NCBI RefSeq assembly: GCF_035984545.1 | Contig: NZ_JAXCHP010000001.1 | Span: 3,720,001 to 3,784,000, forward strand | Source: Cryobacterium sp. GrIS_2_6 | Lineage (GTDB): Bacteria > Actinomycetota > Actinomycetes > Actinomycetales > Microbacteriaceae | Reading direction: 5' to 3' | Length of the DNA stretch: 64,000 nucleotides | In this document: positions 62,404 to 64,000 of the stretch, in pieces | How the letters are laid out: every line of letters begins with the position of its first letter | Position numbering within the stretch: position 1 is the stretch's first letter | Translations under genes and position numbers: made by a program | Notes under the pieces: generated by a model | What the model saw: the letters and a program-made list of their open reading frames with translations, nothing else | The model's database searches: none | What the model was told of the DNA's origin: nothing

Positions 62404-62925
62404 ATGGCGAACAAGGAAGCAACGGTCGCCGAGCTGACGGAGAAATTCCAGAGCTCGACCGCCGTTCTGCTCACCGAGTACCGCGGTCTCACTGTTGCGC
62501 AGCTCAAGACGCTGCGCGTTTCCATCAGTGCGGACGCCACGTACGCCGTGGTAAAGAACACGCTCACCAAGATTGCGGCCAACAACGCCGGCATCACGTC
62601 GTTTGACGACGAACTCGCCGGCCCGTCCGCCATCGCCTTCGTGCACGGAGACCCCGTCGCCGTCGCGAAGACCCTGCGTGCCTTTACCAAGGCAAACCCT
62701 CTCCTGGTAGTGAAGGGTGGTTACTTCGACGGTAGCCCGCTCACTGCCGAAGAGGTAGGCAAGCTCGCCGACCTCGAGTCCCGTGAAGTGCTGCTGGCCA
62801 AGCTGGCCGGCGCGTTCAAGGCCTCGCTGTTCGGAGCCGCATATCTGTTCAACGCACCGCTTTCGAAGGCTGTTCGCACCATCGAAGCGCTGCGTGAGAA
62901 GCAGGAGTCCGCGAACCAGGCATAG
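62404..62925 (+). CDS. rplJ: 50S ribosomal protein L10
   Basis: 173 residues. Typical L10 blocks are [33 protein letters not shown] and [13 protein letters not shown]. The C-terminal helix ([14 protein letters not shown]) binds L7/L12 dimers. GAGGAG lies 5 nt before ATG 62404; in-frame codons upstream lie in the leader. It is followed by rplL after 44 bp, as in nearly all bacteria. Confidence 0.98.
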   Translation: MANKEATVAELTEKFQSSTAVLLTEYRGLTVAQLKTLRVSISADATYAVVKNTLTKIAANNAGITSFDDELAGPSAIAFVHGDPVAVAKTLRAFTKANPLLVVKGGYFDGSPLTAEEVGKLADLESREVLLAKLAGAFKASLFGAAYLFNAPLSKAVRTIEALREKQESANQA

Positions 62926-62969
62926 GCCTGCTAGCGGTGAGTAACTAAGAAACTATAGGGAGAATAATC

Positions 62970-63353
62970 ATGGCAAAGCTTTCCACCGAAGAATTGCTCG
63001 AACAGTTCAAGGGCCTGACCCTCATCGAGCTTTCCGAGTTCGTCAAGGCGTTCGAGGAGACCTTCGAGGTCACCGCAGCAGCCCCCGTCGCCGTCGCCGG
63101 TGCCGCTGGCCCCGCCGCCGCCGTTGAAGAGGTCGAAGAGCAGAGCGCCTTCGACGTCATCCTCGAGTCCGTTGGCGACAAGAAGATCCAGGTCATCAAG
63201 GTTGTGCGCGAGCTCACCAGCCTGGGCCTCGGCGAGGCCAAGGCCGTTGTCGATGGCGCGCCGAAGGCCGTTCTCGAGGGCGTCACGAAGGAAGCTGCCG
63301 AAAAGGGCAAGGCTTCCCTCGAGGCCGCCGGCGCCACCGTCACCCTCAAGTAG
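62970..63353 (+). CDS. rplL: 50S ribosomal protein L7/L12
   Basis: 127 residues. The N-terminal dimerisation helices ([20 protein letters not shown]), an Ala-rich hinge ([17 protein letters not shown]) and the C-terminal factor-binding domain (EKKIQVIK-like [21 protein letters not shown], cited by [19 protein letters not shown]) are complete. It recruits elongation-factor GTPases. It has an AGGGAG ribosome-binding site. Confidence 0.98.
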   Translation: MAKLSTEELLEQFKGLTLIELSEFVKAFEETFEVTAAAPVAVAGAAGPAAAVEEVEEQSAFDVILESVGDKKIQVIKVVRELTSLGLGEAKAVVDGAPKAVLEGVTKEAAEKGKASLEAAGATVTLK

Positions 63354-63415
63354 TCGGGCCCCCCAGGGGGTTCACTCGAGGTCGACAGGCGTCAGTCGTT
63401 CGATTCGCAACACGC

Positions 63416-63446
63416 AGGGCGTCGCATCCACTGGATGCGGCGCCTT
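63416..63446 (+). terminator. Terminator after rplJ-rplL
   Basis: A 14-bp stem with G.U pairs (63416-63429 and 63433-63446) closes on ACT and is followed by TTCTGCTGTTT. The stem is built from GCATCC and GGATGC, the window-wide motif in inverted orientation. Confidence 0.75.
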
Positions 63447-63487
63447 CTGCTGTTTAACCCGACCGGACCCGGGCGCGGGCGGAGGTA

Positions 63488-63523
63488 CATAGCCGGGCTA
63501 TGGACATAGATAGCCAAGCTATG
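63488..63523. promoter_or_regulatory. Two 15-bp MarR operators 21 bp apart
   Basis: CATAGCCGGGCTATG (63488-63502) is a perfect palindrome. GATAGCCAAGCTATG (63509-63523) is the same layout with one arm changed. They are phased by two helical turns and cover the -35 box and spacer of the marR promoter, so autorepression is very likely. Confidence 0.75.
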
Positions 63524-63529
63524 TACAGT
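63501..63529 (+). promoter_or_regulatory. Promoter of the right-edge marR, probably leaderless
   Basis: TGGACA (63501-63506) and TACAGT (63524-63529) are exactly 17 bp apart. The ATG at 63536 is 6 nt after the -10, so transcription should start at the start codon itself. Confidence 0.7.
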
Positions 63530-63535
63530 GGAGGA

Positions 63536-64000
63536 ATGCCTTCTGACCTTCCCGCTCTCCTCGGTGACCTGATCACCGTGAACCACCGGCTCACCCGGGT
63601 CGCCGCCCACGCCGCGGACAGCCGGGAGTCGCCGGCCGTCTGGCGCACCCTGAGTGTGCTCCGCCAGCTCGGTCCGATCCGCCTCGGCGAGATCGCCGCC
63701 CGCAGCCGCATCTCGCAGCCGACCGCCACCAAGCTCGTCGCCCACCTCGTCGAACGCGGCTGGGCCGCCCGCCTCGCCGACCCGCTCGACGCCCGCGTCA
63801 CGAGCACCGTGATCACTGCTGCCGGCGACGCCGCGCTGTCCGCCTGGCGCAGCGAACTCGCCGAAGCCCTGCTGCCGATGTTCGACGGGCTGGCGGATGC
63901 CGAGCTCGCCACGATCCGCAACGCCGTCGACATCCTGCGCGAACGCCTCGACGGCAGCGAGGTTCCCGTGGAGCGGGTACCGGCCGGCGCTCAGCCAGCC
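63536..64000 (+). CDS. MarR-family regulator (runs off the window)
   Basis: 155 codons are visible and the frame is still open at the right edge. After PSDLPALLGDLITVNHRLTR, the winged helix is LGEIAARSRISQPTATKLVA, HLVERGWAARLADPLDARV and TSTVITAAGDAALSAW, followed by a dimerisation helix. GGAGG lies only 1 nt before the ATG, too close for normal use, which fits a leaderless start. The upstream pair of palindromes is its likely autoregulatory site; the controlled target may lie beyond the window. Confidence 0.85.
   Translation, partial: MPSDLPALLGDLITVNHRLTRVAAHAADSRESPAVWRTLSVLRQLGPIRLGEIAARSRISQPTATKLVAHLVERGWAARLADPLDARVTSTVITAAGDAALSAWRSELAEALLPMFDGLADAELATIRNAVDILRERLDGSEVPVERVPAGAQPA

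Overview
This is a high-GC, gene-dense chromosomal window. Protein content and gene order suggest an actinobacterium of the Micrococcales, most likely the Microbacteriaceae. The evidence is a NusG with a long acidic N-terminus, the order MaoC-MaoC-murB then aminotransferase/tRNA-Trp/secE/nusG/rplK/rplA, a RamB-type regulator beside the glyoxylate shunt genes, and several starts without a Shine-Dalgarno that look leaderless. The family assignment is inference from content; no rRNA is present to confirm it. I saw no CRISPR array, prophage, intact IS element or integrase.

Layout. 0.1-5 kb: a hexuronate operon (sugar-porter MFS, UxuB, UxuA) followed by a GntR regulator. 5-12.6 kb: an ArsR-ArsC fusion, an EamA transporter, a soluble Ser/Thr kinase with GAF domain, a DUF6458 protein, a histidine phosphatase, an ABM monooxygenase, and a LacI regulator with a PfkB kinase that has two clear LacI operators. 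12.8-17.5 kb: SGNH hydrolase, HEAT-repeat protein, GNAT, HadA/HadB-like dehydratases and MurB carrying a microsatellite-encoded insertion. 17.6-26.6 kb: envelope signalling, with a repetitive membrane protein, a PspC protein, a PspC-type kinase with LuxR regulator, and an ABC-2 exporter plus second two-component system in one overlapping operon. 26.7-30.9 kb: aspartate aminotransferase, tRNA-Trp, secE, nusG, rplK, rplA.

31-39.4 kb: amine/dicarboxylate catabolism (APC permease, aminobutyraldehyde-type dehydrogenase, standalone Cache protein, FadR regulator, then divergently a class III CoA-transferase and a glutaryl-CoA-type dehydrogenase with its own GntR). 39.4-39.9 kb: a truncated ABC ATPase relic whose nucleotide-binding loops are destroyed. 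40.1-43.6 kb: the three-gene ATP-grasp / alpha-E / transglutaminase cassette. 43.7-48.5 kb: RamB divergent from aceA and aceB. 48.6-51.5 kb: GNAT, photolyase, oxidoreductase. 52-56 kb: a SipW-type export locus with three candidate alternate-signal exported proteins, one LAXTG-type surface protein and the W-type signal peptidase. 56.3-59.6 kb: a YqaJ exonuclease and an OmpR/HK pair. 59.7-62.1 kb: a 14-TM MFS exporter with MarR regulator. 62.2-63.4 kb: the L10 leader with rplJ and rplL, about 31.5 kb away from rplKA. A MarR gene runs off the right edge.

The spaces between genes hold several families of dispersed palindromic repeats. One copy contributes codons to the C-terminus of a sensor kinase. 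Many genes contain in-frame microsatellites. The octamer GCGGATGC/GCATCCGC is conspicuously frequent on both strands. The most promising items for follow-up are the SipW locus, the two repeat families, the ATPase relic, the MurB insertion and the set of well-resolved operators.
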